64,000 bases of DNA from the NCBI GenBank assembly GCA_050084985.1, contig JBITNC010000001.1, positions 24,738,001-24,802,000 of the forward strand, in the 5' to 3' direction. Under the pieces are notes generated by a model. That model searched no databases and was not told the DNA's origin. It worked only from the letters and a program-made list of their open reading frames with translations. This stretch comes from Nageia nagi. Its lineage: Eukaryota > Pinophyta. Each line of letters opens with the position of its first letter. Position 1 is the stretch's first letter. Shown one piece after another: positions 45,441 to 56,680 of the stretch. The position numbers were made by a program, and so were the translations under genes.

Positions 45441-45660
45441 TTTGAATGTTGAAACCGCTAATTATTTTACACATTACCTTCTCTTTTGGTGGGTAATGGG
45501 AGTCCATAGTACATTGTAAGGGAGTAAATTGGCTTGCACATAATTGGAAAATGAGTAGGAACTAGTTTGTACACAAGTGGAAAATGAGTCTCATTTTCAA
45601 ATTTAGGTGTATGTGAAATTTGTAATTTTATGGGCAAGGTAAAGGTAGTGTTAGAAATAG

Positions 45661-46005
45661 TAACTAACCACTAACCATATCTGATCCTAATCTTGACCCT
45701 AACCTCTAATCATAACCATTACCAACCATAACCTTAACCTTATCCCTAACCATTAATAAAAATAATCCTAACCCTAACTATTAAATTCTAACTACTAACC
45801 TTAACCCTAACCACTAACCACTAACCCTAACTACTAACCCTAACCATTACTAACACTAACCCTAACCTTAACTACTAACCTTAACCCTAACCCTAACTAT
45901 CAACCACTAACCATGTTTAACCCTAACTTTAAGCACTAACCCTAACCCTAACCCTAACCACTACTAAACCTAACCCTAACTGCTAACCACTAACCTTAAC
46001 CCTAA
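45661..46005 (-). repeat. Telomere-like array, second CCCTAA block
   Basis: CCCTAACC, CTAACCACTAACC and CCTTAACC units; part of the second copy of the 618-bp duplication. Confidence 0.87.
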
Positions 46006-46075
46006 TGATTTAAGAGTTAGGGTTAAGCTTAGTGTTAGTGGTAAGGGTTAAGGGTAAGTGTTTAAGGTTAGGATC
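46006..46075 (+). repeat. Short TTAGGG-type block, opposite orientation
   Basis: GAGTTAGGGTTAAG, GGTAAGGGTTAAGGG: the G-rich strand switches to plus directly after the CCCTAA block, forming a head-to-head junction near 46005. Confidence 0.75.
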
Positions 46076-46404
46076 AATGTACATGCACAAATATATATTT
46101 AGATATGGAATCATATATAATGTATTCTATGATTTAAAAATTAATGATAATCATGAGCTTATATATTTTTCAATATTGTTATTGCATGGGGTGATTGATA
46201 ATTGAGCTTAAAGGGAATTTTATATTTTATTTTTCATTCTTAACATGGTAGTTAATATCACTCATCAAAGGTTGATAGACATAATCTTCTAGGATTAATT
46301 TTCATTATCTTTTTAGTTCTTTTTTACTAACCTAAGTGATATTTGTAACCTAAGTTGTAACATAGGTTAAATTTTTACTAACTTAAGCTTGAAAAACTTT
46401 CTCA

Positions 46405-46560
46405 AAACCCTAAACCCTTAAACCCTAAAAATCATATACCCTAACCCCTAAATCCTAAAAACCTTTTACTCTAAAACCCTTAAGCCTTTGAATCCTAACC
46501 CCATAAACCCTGAACTTTTGTAAAACTACAAACACTTAATCCCCTAAGTCGATATTTTTA
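46405..46560 (-). repeat. CCCTAAA-type block
   Basis: AACCCTAAACCCTTAAACCC and similar; here the 7-bp plant-type CCCTAAA form and AACCTT variants predominate. Confidence 0.75.
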
Positions 46561-48289
46561 ACCCTAAGTAAAATATATAAAATATAGATTAATATTTAAA
46601 AAGTAAATATAATTAATTAATTTAAAGCACGTAAGGTTTTTATACTTGCTTACCATTTCAACATCCACCTTTTCAATAAGTTTTGTAAAACCTTATTTGA
46701 GTCCATATTTGCTTTTCTCTTTTTTTGGAAGGTGGTTATATTTGGAGAACTATAAAAAATCTAAAAAATTAATAAATATTTAATTATGTAAAGTATAAAT
46801 ATTAAATAATTCATTAAATTAGTATACTCTCAAACTTGGCATCCAAACCTAGCTTTCTTGTTAAACCTGTAATATGTGTACCCATGGACAATGATTTAAA
46901 AAATCCTTATGCTTGTGAAGCTTTTTACTACTGAGAGGGTTCTTGTGTTGCTATCTAATGCTCCTCATTTGTATTCACTTTTGCCACTAATTGTTTACAC
47001 ACTTTTGGATCACAATTAGCCTTTCTATTGTAATGGTTATGCTTGGATGGATCAAGAGCTTGTATCATGCACCTAAAATGGTCTCTCCTCTAATTGAGGG
47101 TGCTTCTTACCTTGATTAATACAAACTTTAAATCAAACCCATCTCCAAAATCTCTTCTAAGAGCACTTACAAATTTTCTTTTAGTTGCAAAATACATAAT
47201 TATAAAAATTAGTTTTTAAGTTTTAGAAAATAAGATTTTTTTCAAAATATTATTACTAATAATATAAAAAAATGCACTACTTTCATCATGAGATTTCTAA
47301 TCAAGATCTAAGGTCTTCGCAAAAAAATTGCATGCATACTTCCTTCGATGGTCATAAAAACTTTCCCTATAAAATATTTGAAAATAGGGGTAAGTTATTG
47401 TGTTGCAAATATATATTTAAATTTATTGATTTTCAAATATAAATGTATTGATTTTATGTACCCATTCCATCCTCAATTACTTCATTGTTACGTTTCACTC
47501 TTATCTCAACTCCAAGTAAACTGATCGATGTGAAGAAGGTACAGGGTCTTGATTCACTGACTCTATAATTTCAACACTCATGTCACCTTTACCATATTTT
47601 TAATTAATCATTAAATAAAATGAATAATATATGAAAAAAATAATTAAAATATTTAAAAATTTAAATCATGTAAAATTATTACCATATGGTGTGGTTGGAG
47701 GCAACGGTGAGCTAGTACGTTAGCTACAACTAGCTCCACAAGAGTTCCCAATACCTTGCATCCTATCCATTTCTTTTTTTGTTAATATTTGACTAGCTTG
47801 TTTCAACCCTTACTTAAGTGTTACCATCTGTAAAAAAATAAAATAAGAAATATTATTTATCTTATGAAATAAGTAGTATTAAAGAAAATAAATTGATAAT
47901 AAAATAGTATATACTATTACTTATGAATATTTTTTTTTATCAAATTTAGGTTTTGTTGATGCTTTTCTTCCTCTTTTATGCCATCTCCTCTCTTCTTCCT
48001 CAATGGACCTCCTCTTATCCTCTTCATTGATCATGATATCTAAATAAATAACCCATTAATAAACATATAATGAATAATATCTTATAAATTTTTATAAACA
48101 TTAAAATCAATATTCTAAAACAAAAATAATCTCTACAAGTCTTAAAAAATCTATTTACAAATATTAAAATGTATTTAAAAACCAATAAACATTAAGATCA
48201 TTAACATGTAAAAGTTTAGGTTAAAAAATTTGCGTTAATTTTTTTTTGGTTAAATAGGGATGTTTAAATAATTTAGGCTAGGGGATGTT

Positions 48290-48450
48290 AAAAATGTACG
48301 TAAAATGGGTTTTAAAAAATTAGGTTAGGGGGGGATCGAGGGTTAAGAATTTAGGTTAAATATCAAATGTTGAAAAAATTTATTTTAGGGGGGTTAAAAA
48401 ATTTAGGTTAGAAGGGGGTGGTTAAATGTTTTTGGATTTAAGGGTTAAAA
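48290..48450 (+). repeat. Weak TTAGGGGG-type block
   Basis: Degenerate GGTTAGGGGGG, TTTAGGTTAAA, GGGGTTAAAAATTTAGG units; low-copy and much decayed. Confidence 0.5.
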
Positions 48451-49409
48451 ATTTAGATGTATTAAATTATATTAAATTATTAAATTTAAATTTCATACTA
48501 AATTTTAAAATTCTTATATTAAATTTATTAATTTAGTTATGAAGATAAAAAAATATATTTTAAAAAATTATTAAAAAAATATATGTTAAAAATTATGTTT
48601 TAAAATTATGAAAAAATGTCTTATATATAACTCATTTTAGTATTTTGTTTTTTCTAATGTGGATTAGGAAGATCAAGATTGGAGCAGGTAATTTTCTTAA
48701 ATTTTAATGTAATTATTTTCTTTCAATGAATTTTCAAAATTTGTTTGGTTTTGGTTAGGATCTTTAGTAAAAAAATTCAAAATTGGAAAATACCCAAGAA
48801 GTTTTTACTAAGAAAAAATACACAAGGTTTTTACCAATTTCTTTAAAAACTCTCTAAATTTGGAAAAAATCCTAAAATTTTTACCAATTTTTAGAGAATT
48901 TTGGTAAAAACCCTAAGATTTTTCTAATTTTTATAGGGGTTTTAGTAATTTGGTAAAAACCCTAGGATTTTTTTTTAATTGTTAAAAAATTCTTCAAATT
49001 TACAAAAATATCCTAGGGTTTTTACTAGTTTTATGTAAATTTATGAGACCTTATATTTTTTTTGCCTAATTTTTTACATTTAATTGTAAAGAATTGAAAA
49101 TATACATGAAATAAATGAAAAATTACTAGAATATGGTAGAAAATTCTTACCTAGCTGAGAAATCTCCATAAAATTGACATAGAATGCTGTAGAGACCCCC
49201 CTTCTAGCTTGCACCTACCAAAATTTGAAGTAGAAATATTTTTTGAGTATGTTTGGAATGAAAGTGATGGGTGTGGGGTAGGGCATTTTGGATTTTAGCT
49301 ATTACAGGTGCCTTATAACGGCATGGTTGATGCTAATTAGCATCTAGAGTGTCATCAGGATGAAAAAATAATATTTATTAAAAATTAAAAAATTATATGT
49401 ATAAATAAT

Positions 49410-50415
49410 TTAAATTAGAGGTTAGGGTTTAGGGTTAGAGGCTTGGATTTAGAATTAGAGTTTAGAGTTAGGGGCTAGGGTTTAGGTTTAGAGGTTAGGG
49501 TTTTGAGTTTGGAGTTAGGGATAATAGTTTGAGGGTTTAAGGTTAGGAGTATGGTTCAGGTTTAAGGTTTGGGGTTAAGGGTAATAGTTTGAAGTTAGGA
49601 GTCAAGTCAGAGTTTGTAGGTTAAGGTTATAATTAAAGTTAAGGATTAGGGGTTAAGATTAGGGTTAATGGTAAGGGTTAAGTTTTTTGGGCTTAAGGAG
49701 GTTTAAAGAGTTAGACACTAGTGGTTAGGGTTAGGTGTTAATGATTAATACTAGTAGGAGTTAGGTTTAGGTGTTAATGGTTAGGGTTAGGGGTAGGGTT
49801 AAAGGTAAGGGTTTAAGGGTTATAGTTTGGGGTTTTAGGGTTAAGATTCAAGTTAGATTTTATGGGTTAGGTTTTGATGTTATAAGTTAAAAGTAAAGTT
49901 AAGGGTCATGGGTTAAGATTAGGGTTAAGAAGGTTTAAAGGGTTATCCTTTACTGGTTAGGGTTAGGTGTTAATGTTTAGGGCTAAAGTTAGGGGTAGGG
50001 TTAAGGTTATGGAGTTAAGAGTCAAGTTATGATTTATGAGTTTGGTGTTATAGGTTATGATTAAAGTTAAGGGTTAGGGTTTAAGATTAGGTTTAGTGGT
50101 AAGGGTTAAGTGGTTTGAGATTAAAGAGGTTTAAAGGGTTAGACATGGGTAGTTTAGTGATTAGGGTTAGGTGTTAATGGTTAATGCTAATGGGAGTTAA
50201 TGTTAGGTGTTAATTGTTAGGGTTAGGGTTAGGGGTAGGGTTAAGTGTAAGGGTCTAAGGGTTGAGGGTTAGGAGTAATAATTTGATATTTGATGTTATT
50301 ATTTATGATTAAAGTTAAGGGTTTGATGTTATTGGTTACGATTAAAGTTAAGGGTAAGGGGTTAAGATTAGGGTCAATGGTAAGGATTAAGGGCTTTAGG
50401 GTTAGAGATATTTAA
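49410..50415 (+). repeat. Telomere-like array, TTAGGG-rich on plus strand, about 1 kb
   Basis: Long degenerate array of GGTTAGGG, GGGTTTAGGG, AAGGGTTAAG units with phrase-level repeats such as GTTAGGTGTTAATGGTTAGG. Some larger periodicity is visible: the GGTTTAAAGAGTTAGACACT phrase near 49687 resembles one near 50125. Confidence 0.85.
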
Positions 50416-50432
50416 ATTACTAAGGGTTAATA

Positions 50433-51430
50433 TGATAATACTAATCATAATACAATGTTAAAGTTATGTTATGTTATGTAAATGCAAATGGTATGTTAAC
50501 GTTAATGTTATGTGAATGAAAAATTAATATTATGTTAAAAATAATTGTATGTTAATGTTATGTCAATGTTAATGAAATGTAAGGTTAATGTTATGTTACA
50601 TTTATGTTATTTTGATTATAATGTTAATATTATTGTAATGTAAGTATTATTGCAATGTGAATGTTAATGTTATGTTATGTTCATGTTATTTTAATGGTAA
50701 TGTTAATCTTATTACAATGTTAATGCAACATTAAACTATGACGAATGCTCTATTAATGCTATGTTACTATTATTTTTATATTAATTATATATTAATGTTA
50801 ATGCTATGTTAATATTATTTTAATTGAAATGTTAATCCTATTACAATGTTAATACAATATCAAATCTACATGAATGCTTTGTTAGTGTTAATATTATATT
50901 AATGCTATGTTAATGGTGTGTTAATGCTATGTCAATGTTAATGAAATGTGATGTTAATATTATGTTCATTTTATTTTAATGATATGTAAATGTTATCTAA
51001 TGATATGTTAATGATGGTTTAGGGTTCATTTTAATGATATGTTCATTTTATTTTAATTACATGTCAATGATATGTTAATGTTAATGATATGTCAATGCTA
51101 TGTCAATTTTAATGCAATGCAATGCTAATTTTAATATTATGTTCATATTATTTTAATGGTAATGTTAAAGCTATGTTAATGTTATGTCTATATATTTTTA
51201 ATGTTAATGGTAACATTATTGCAATGTTACTATTATGTTTTTATTTTAATGGTAATGTTAATCCTATTACAATGTTAACCAAATGTTAAATCTATGTGAA
51301 TGCTATGTTAGTGTTATTGCGATGTTAATACGATGTTAGTGTTAATATGATGTTAATGCTATTTTAATGTTATATTAATACGATGTTAATACTATGTTAA
51401 TGTTAGTGCAATGTTAATATAGTTGTTTTA
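50433..51430. repeat. ATGTTA/AATGTTAATG-rich array, about 1 kb
   Basis: Irregular repeats of AATGTTAATG, TATGTTAATG, ATGTTATGTTA and TTATTTTAATGG. Not telomere-like, but directly adjoining the TTAGGG block and probably grown from its GTTAATG phrases. Confidence 0.8.
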
Positions 51431-52144
51431 TTTTATAGATGCATATGCATGATGCCTTTAAAATGAACGTAAGTGAGTTGAAGGTGATGACCAACCACTA
51501 ATTATAATTTTATTGAGTTCCCACACCATAAGTATTGAGCCATAAAGCAGGATACACTTGGATTTGATCACCAAAGTGGTATTTCCTTAAGATATGAGTC
51601 ATTAATTTCTATCAAACAACTATAAATAAGGGAGATGAGAGTTATTTTGGGAGACACCAATGGACTAGTCACTACGTAATTGAGGGTTAATACTCTTAGA
51701 AAGCCATTAACTACTTGCTCTATGGTAATACTTGCACCTTTTAGAGACAAATTTAGTTACCATGCTAATACTTAACCCTAGGAAACCTTTTATCCACCAT
51801 ATTGAGCTTGGAGCCCACATCGGTTAGAAAAGGGTTAGATTATCGATGGTGGAGGCAGAGTTGTAATGACCACTTCCAATATACCATTATGTGACTCATT
51901 GGTAAGATATGGTATACCCAACTTATAGTTTTACCAACCTACCTTATTTTAACACCTAACTAGTATACATTATAGGAAAATTAAAAAATTTAAAATTTTT
52001 CTTCACACAGCTCATATTTATAAGATTTAATAAATTTTTGAAATTGTAAAAGAATATAAACACATAAAATTGTATGATAAAGTAATTAGGCATATAAGTT
52101 TCTTGATGCACATTTGTAAAGTTGTAAAAAAGATAACAATGTAA

Positions 52145-52617
52145 TCTCTTAACCCTAAACCCTAAACATTAAACCCTAGTAGTTCTTATACCTTATACTA
52201 TAAACCTTAAACCTATATCTTGAATCCTAGATCCTAAATATTAAGCCTTAAAATTTATACTTTAAACCTTAAACTCTTAACATTTAACCCTAAATATTAT
52301 ATATTAAACCATAAACCTTATACTCTAAACCTTAAATCCTAAACCCTAAACCTCTATCTTGAATCCTAAACCTTAAACCTTAAATCTTTAATTGTAAACA
52401 TTAAATATTATACCCCCATATTTAAACCTAAACATTAAATCATAAACCTTAAACTTCATACTTTAAACCTTAAACCCTAAATATTTAATAATAAACATTA
52501 AATATGAAACCCTAAACCTTATACTCTAAACCTTAAATCTTAAACCCTAAATTGCTATATTAAACTCTAAACCCTTAACCTAAAATATTTAATCCTAAAC
52601 ATTAAACATTATACCCC

Positions 52618-52677
<60 letters not shown>

Positions 52678-53885
52678 CGAAACCTTAAATCCTAAATCCT
52701 ATACCTTAAACTCTAAACTATAAAACTATATCTTGAACCCCAAACTCTAAATATTTAACCCTAAATATTAAATATTAAATCCTAAATCTTATACACTAAA
52801 ACTTAAACTCTTAATCCTAAATATTTAACCCTAAACCTTATACTCTATACCTTAAACCATAAAACCTAAACCTCTATCTTGAATCCTAAACCCTAAACCT
52901 TAAATATTTAACCCTAAAAATTAAACATTATACCCCCTTTGTTAACCTCAAAGCTTAAATTGTAAACCTTAAATCCTAAATGCTATACCTTAAACCCTAG
53001 ACCTTAAACCTATATCTTGAATCCTAAAGCCTAAATATTTAACCCTAAACATTAAATATTAAACCCTAAACCTTATACTCTAAACCCTAGACCTTATACT
53101 CTAAACCTTAAATCCTAAATATTTAACCCTAAATATTAAATATTAAACCCTAAGGCTTATATTCTAAACCTTAAACCCTTAACCTTAAATCTTTAACCCT
53201 AAACATTATATCCCCTTCTTTAGACCTAAACTTTAAATTGTAAACGTTAAATCCTAAATTTTTAATCATAAATCTTGCACCTTAAACCCAAAATCTTAAA
53301 TTGTAAACTCTAAACCCTAAATATTAAACCCTAGTTGACCTTATATATTATACCCTAAACCTTAAAATCTAAAACCTAAACCTATATTTTGAACCCTACA
53401 CCCTAAACCCTAAATCTTTAACCCTAAATATTAAACATTAAACCCTAATATATATACCTTATACCTTATAAGATTAAATATTAAACCCTATACCTTATAT
53501 TATATACCTTAAACCCTAAACCTATATCTTGAACCCTAAACCCTAAACCTTAAATTTTTAATACTAAACATTAAACATTATACCCCCTTCTTCAACCTTA
53601 AATATTTAACCTTGAATATTAAACCCTAAAAATTAAATGTTTAAACCTAAACCTTAAATCATAAATTATAAATCTTTAATAATAAATATTTAATCATAAA
53701 TTATTATTTAAACCATAAAGGATATACCTTAAATCCTAAACATTAAACCTTAACCCCTAAACCCTAACTCATATACCCTAAACCCTAAATATTAATCCTT
53801 ATACATTAAACCTTAATACTTAAATATTAAACCCTAATCATTAAACACTAATAGCCATAAACCCTAAAATATTAATCCCATAATT
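52145..53885 (-). repeat. Telomere-like array, CCCTAAA/CCTTAAA-rich, about 1.7 kb
   Basis: Largest block: CCCTAAA, CCTTAAA and CATTAAA units with recurrent phrases such as CTTATACTCTAAACCTTAAA, TATATCTTGAACCC and ATTTAACCCTAAA. The C-rich strand is plus. It contains an AT microsatellite at 52619-52675. The higher-order phrases suggest unequal exchange or replication slippage rather than fresh telomerase addition. Confidence 0.88.
52619..52675. repeat. (AT)n microsatellite
   Basis: About 28 pure AT units inside the CCCTAAA-type array. Confidence 0.97.
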
Positions 53886-54018
53886 CATCATTTTTATTTC
53901 TAATTGAACATTTTAAAGAGTATCTCAACATTTTTAAACAATGGAATGTACTAACTATTATTTCTAAATTTATTTAATTATAAAGAAGGAAAGTGACTTA
54001 ATTGCATAAATATCATCA

Positions 54019-55621
54019 TTGGATTTTATAATTATGTTGAGTCATAAGAGGAGTGATGTACCACCTAATGATAAGAAGCTATCACCATTTCATCCTCCTA
54101 GGAGGGAGTATGTGTTAACTAATTCAAATGAGGATGGGATTATACCACCATTGATTTTCGATGATAGTTGGATGGACGAGGATGAGGTATGTGCATGTTA
54201 TTAATATTAATATAAATTTCATTAGGAATGTAATATTTCATTTAAATAATATGTAATATTTAACTAGTTTCTATTTATATGGATAATATTACAAGAAGGC
54301 AACTCCATTCCTAGTGATGACCCATCTTTACCATCTGAATATGATGAAGATGTTGTAGTAATTAGTATTTAATTATGTTTTGATTTTTTATATTACCATT
54401 AAATCCTATCAATATTTATTATTTACATCAATGTTTTAATAATTAGGCCCAACATCGATAATTCTTATTAAAAAATCTTAAGTCAACAAGGGAAATAGCT
54501 AATGTAGCCATAAAGGTTTTTTTAATAGGATGTGCTTTCCTAGGATATGAACTGATGGTTGATCATGCAATAATAGGATGGAATGACACTATCACTCTCT
54601 ATTTTAGGGAATCTATTTTATGTGGGTGTTAAAGTTGTAAGGGTAGAGAATGGCCATGAAGGGAAGTTGTAAAACTACATTATTATGATGTTGATGGCCT
54701 ACCAAATATAGAGGGTGTAATACCTCCTATAGTATGTAAAAACTCCTTTGGTGTAGTTAAACCTACTAGATTTTATGAACACATAAAAGAAATTTTTGAA
54801 CTAAAAACACAACTTGGAGACTCATCAGATGAAAATTAAGAGCCAATTAATCTACCTATTGTAAGAATAAGACATCAATAACAACTTCAAAAATCCCTTG
54901 CACATACTTGTGCAAATCAAGAGCTAGTTGAGATACCATTTGAGGGTGCTAGTGATTTAGATTTTTCAACTAATAAATTAATATTATATAGGACTACATA
55001 TGAATATTGAACATACAGTACATATCCTAAACATTGTCCTTTTCCAATAGCATATGAACCATTCATTTATTAGGGTAAATCATACATGATCAAACCTTGT
55101 AAAATTTTATGGAATGGTGGTATGGGCTTGCACATATTATCACCAATGAAAGTTTTTCCAGGTATGATAAGTCCATCATTGATTACATTGCATGGGATAA
55201 CTTATACTCAATAGGAATGGATAAAATTGATTGCTTCTTTGTTTAATATGTCTATATATGGCATGTGTAGAAATTCATCAATAGTTGTAGGTAATGATCA
55301 TAACTACATTGATGGCTGACCTAGGCTACATGGAAATATTTTAGAATACATAAATAATTCCAAAGGTAATGGATTTACAACAAATTATAAATGTCATGAA
55401 TTTTCACATGAAAAAGAAGAATTCAAGACTAAAAAAGTAAAAAATTATGTATATGTTGTTCCTATTGTAAATCTTAAACCTAGAGATGAGCTATTAATGT
55501 AGTACAATTTTAGAAGACCTATTCCTCCACTTAAGAAGCATTTGGAGTCAATAAATCCAAATGTAATAACTAAACCATGACCAAAGCATTAAGATAAAGG
55601 AGCTATTTCTAGTAATAATTG
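54019..55621 (+). pseudogene. SET-domain-like gene inside CACTA element
   Basis: Reads as a spliced gene: first block 54019-54186 (MDFIIMLSHKRSDVPPNDKK to DEDEV then GT), a short block after ATTACAAG (about 54295-54355), and a long block from about 54450. In the long block, 55081-55520 gives GGMGLHILSPMKVFPGM, LITLHGITYT, YIDG, then GNILEYINNS, a YVYVVPIVNLKP segment and RDELLM-stop-YNF. This is the order of a SET domain: G-x-G-L, G-E-x-I/T-x-x-E-W, I-D-G, G-N-x-x-x-Y/F-I-N-x-S, Y-x-x-V-V-A-x-x-x-I, E-E-L-x-x-x-Y. SET proteins methylate lysines, often on histones. In-frame stops (TAG at about 55211 and 55499; TGA near 55317) show decay. It lies on the strand of the transposase. Confidence 0.6.
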
Positions 55622-56010
55622 AATAACATTATAGTAGGAAGTTATTACTTATTAAACATGTTATTTTATATCTACAAAACTATTGGAAGTGTTCTTATTG
55701 TTAAAGTTATTGATAATTACTTGTTGAATGTTGTAAATAATGACATAATCATGGATAGTGGTGATTTTTCCTTAGCAAGTATTTTTTATTGAAAAACATA
55801 ATGTATTTGTTCACCTAATAATCATGGATAGTGGATATTGAAAAATGTGATGCATTTGTTCACTTAATAATAAGCAATACTATGATAAAATTAATTGAAC
55901 CACACCTTAAAAAATTTGATATATATTACACTTATGAAAAAATAATATTACTATTTACTTTTATATTATAATATACTTGTTCATGATTTGTAATAACTAA
56001 TTCATTGATA

Positions 56011-56455
56011 GGTACATCAACAATTACTAGATAATCATGACCATTACATAAGATCATTTGAACATCCACCAATTATGCATAAAAAAAATACAAATTGGAG
56101 ATAGAGGAAGAGACTATGTGAAGTATTAAATGCTAAGGATTATACACATTTTCTAAAAAAACCAAATCCAACAACTCTTATTCATGTAGTTATCGATCCA
56201 GATAGTGATGATGATGATAATTATGAAGAAATAGAGTATATTAATAATCATAAAGAATAAAGTCTATTGAATGATTTAATTGAGTCAATATTCTATCTAG
56301 ATGATGATGCTCATCATACACATGGTGATGATGTCCTAGAAAATGACAACTTGTATAGTGCTTCCAAAACCCTTCTATATAAAGGAGCATGTTTGACCAT
56401 GTTATTGATAACCCTACTTTTGATGAATTTAAAAGCCAAACATGGGTAGTTAGAT
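56011..56455 (+). pseudogene. TNP2 transposase, N-terminal part
   Basis: Coding-like from an AG border near 56011: QQLLDNHDHYIRSFEHPPIM, then HVVIDPDSDDDDNYEEIEYI, and SASKTLLYKGACLTMLLITL with LLMNLKAKHG. The last part matches the P-L-Y-x-G-x-x-x-x-x-L-x-x-x-x-x-L-x-x-L-K segment of plant CACTA transposases. It is interrupted by TAG and TAA stops, and an AT microsatellite-bearing intron follows. Confidence 0.6.
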
Positions 56456-56557
56456 AGAAGTTTCATTGATCTTATTTAGTATATATATATATATTTTATT
56501 TTACATTAACATTTTAATTATGTTATATTTTTTTGACATCTAATATATAAATGATAA

Positions 56558-56560
<3 letters not shown>

Positions 56561-56624
<64 letters not shown>

Positions 56625-56633
56625 TACATATAT
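56561..56633. repeat. (TA)n microsatellite in transposase intron
   Basis: About 29 TA units then TACATATATACATATAT, lying between two TNP2 coding blocks. A minus-strand frame rich in Ile/Tyr here is only the repeat. Confidence 0.97.
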
Positions 56634-56680
56634 TCTATTATTTAACAAAATAATTTTATTATTATTTATGGTATTATAGG

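Larger units (their letters stand above)
44843..46010. repeat. About 618-bp tandem duplication (unique part plus CCCTAA array)
   Basis: ATTATTTTAC... at 44843 recurs at 45461. The two copies share GTGGGTAATG, GTACATTGTAAGGGA, GGAAAATGAGTAGGA, AATTTAGGTGTATGT, ATTTTATGGGCAAGGTAAAGG and then a CTAACCAC/CCCTAA array (45085-45440 and 45661-46005). The repeat unit is therefore a composite of ordinary sequence and telomere-like sequence. Confidence 0.85.
43870..48034 (-). pseudogene. Possible spliced minus-strand gene of CACTA (second protein), unrecognised
   Basis: Minus-strand coding-like blocks with plausible splice borders: from ATG at 48034 (MINEEDKRRSIEEEERRWHK); about 47830-47700 (ASQILTKKEMDRMQGIGNSC, ending TPYG before GT); about 47590-47460 (SVEIIESVNQDPVPSSHRSV); about 47160-46830 (FATKRKFVSALRRDFGDGFD and PSKHNHYNRKANCDPKVCKQ); and an acidic tail near 43995-43880 (VGEGVNEEDEEHHDNEHGYD). 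Stops occur in several. En/Spm elements encode a second, DNA-binding protein, and this is a candidate, but I see no diagnostic motif. Telomere-like arrays would lie in its introns. Confidence 0.3.

Noticed and set aside
44311-53885. A true chromosome end (telomere)
   Set aside because: The arrays are degenerate, switch strand several times, and are flanked on both sides by transposon DNA within one CACTA element.
54019-54204. The 61-residue open frame as a stand-alone small gene
   Set aside because: It ends in a plausible GT donor and is better read as the first exon of the SET-like gene.
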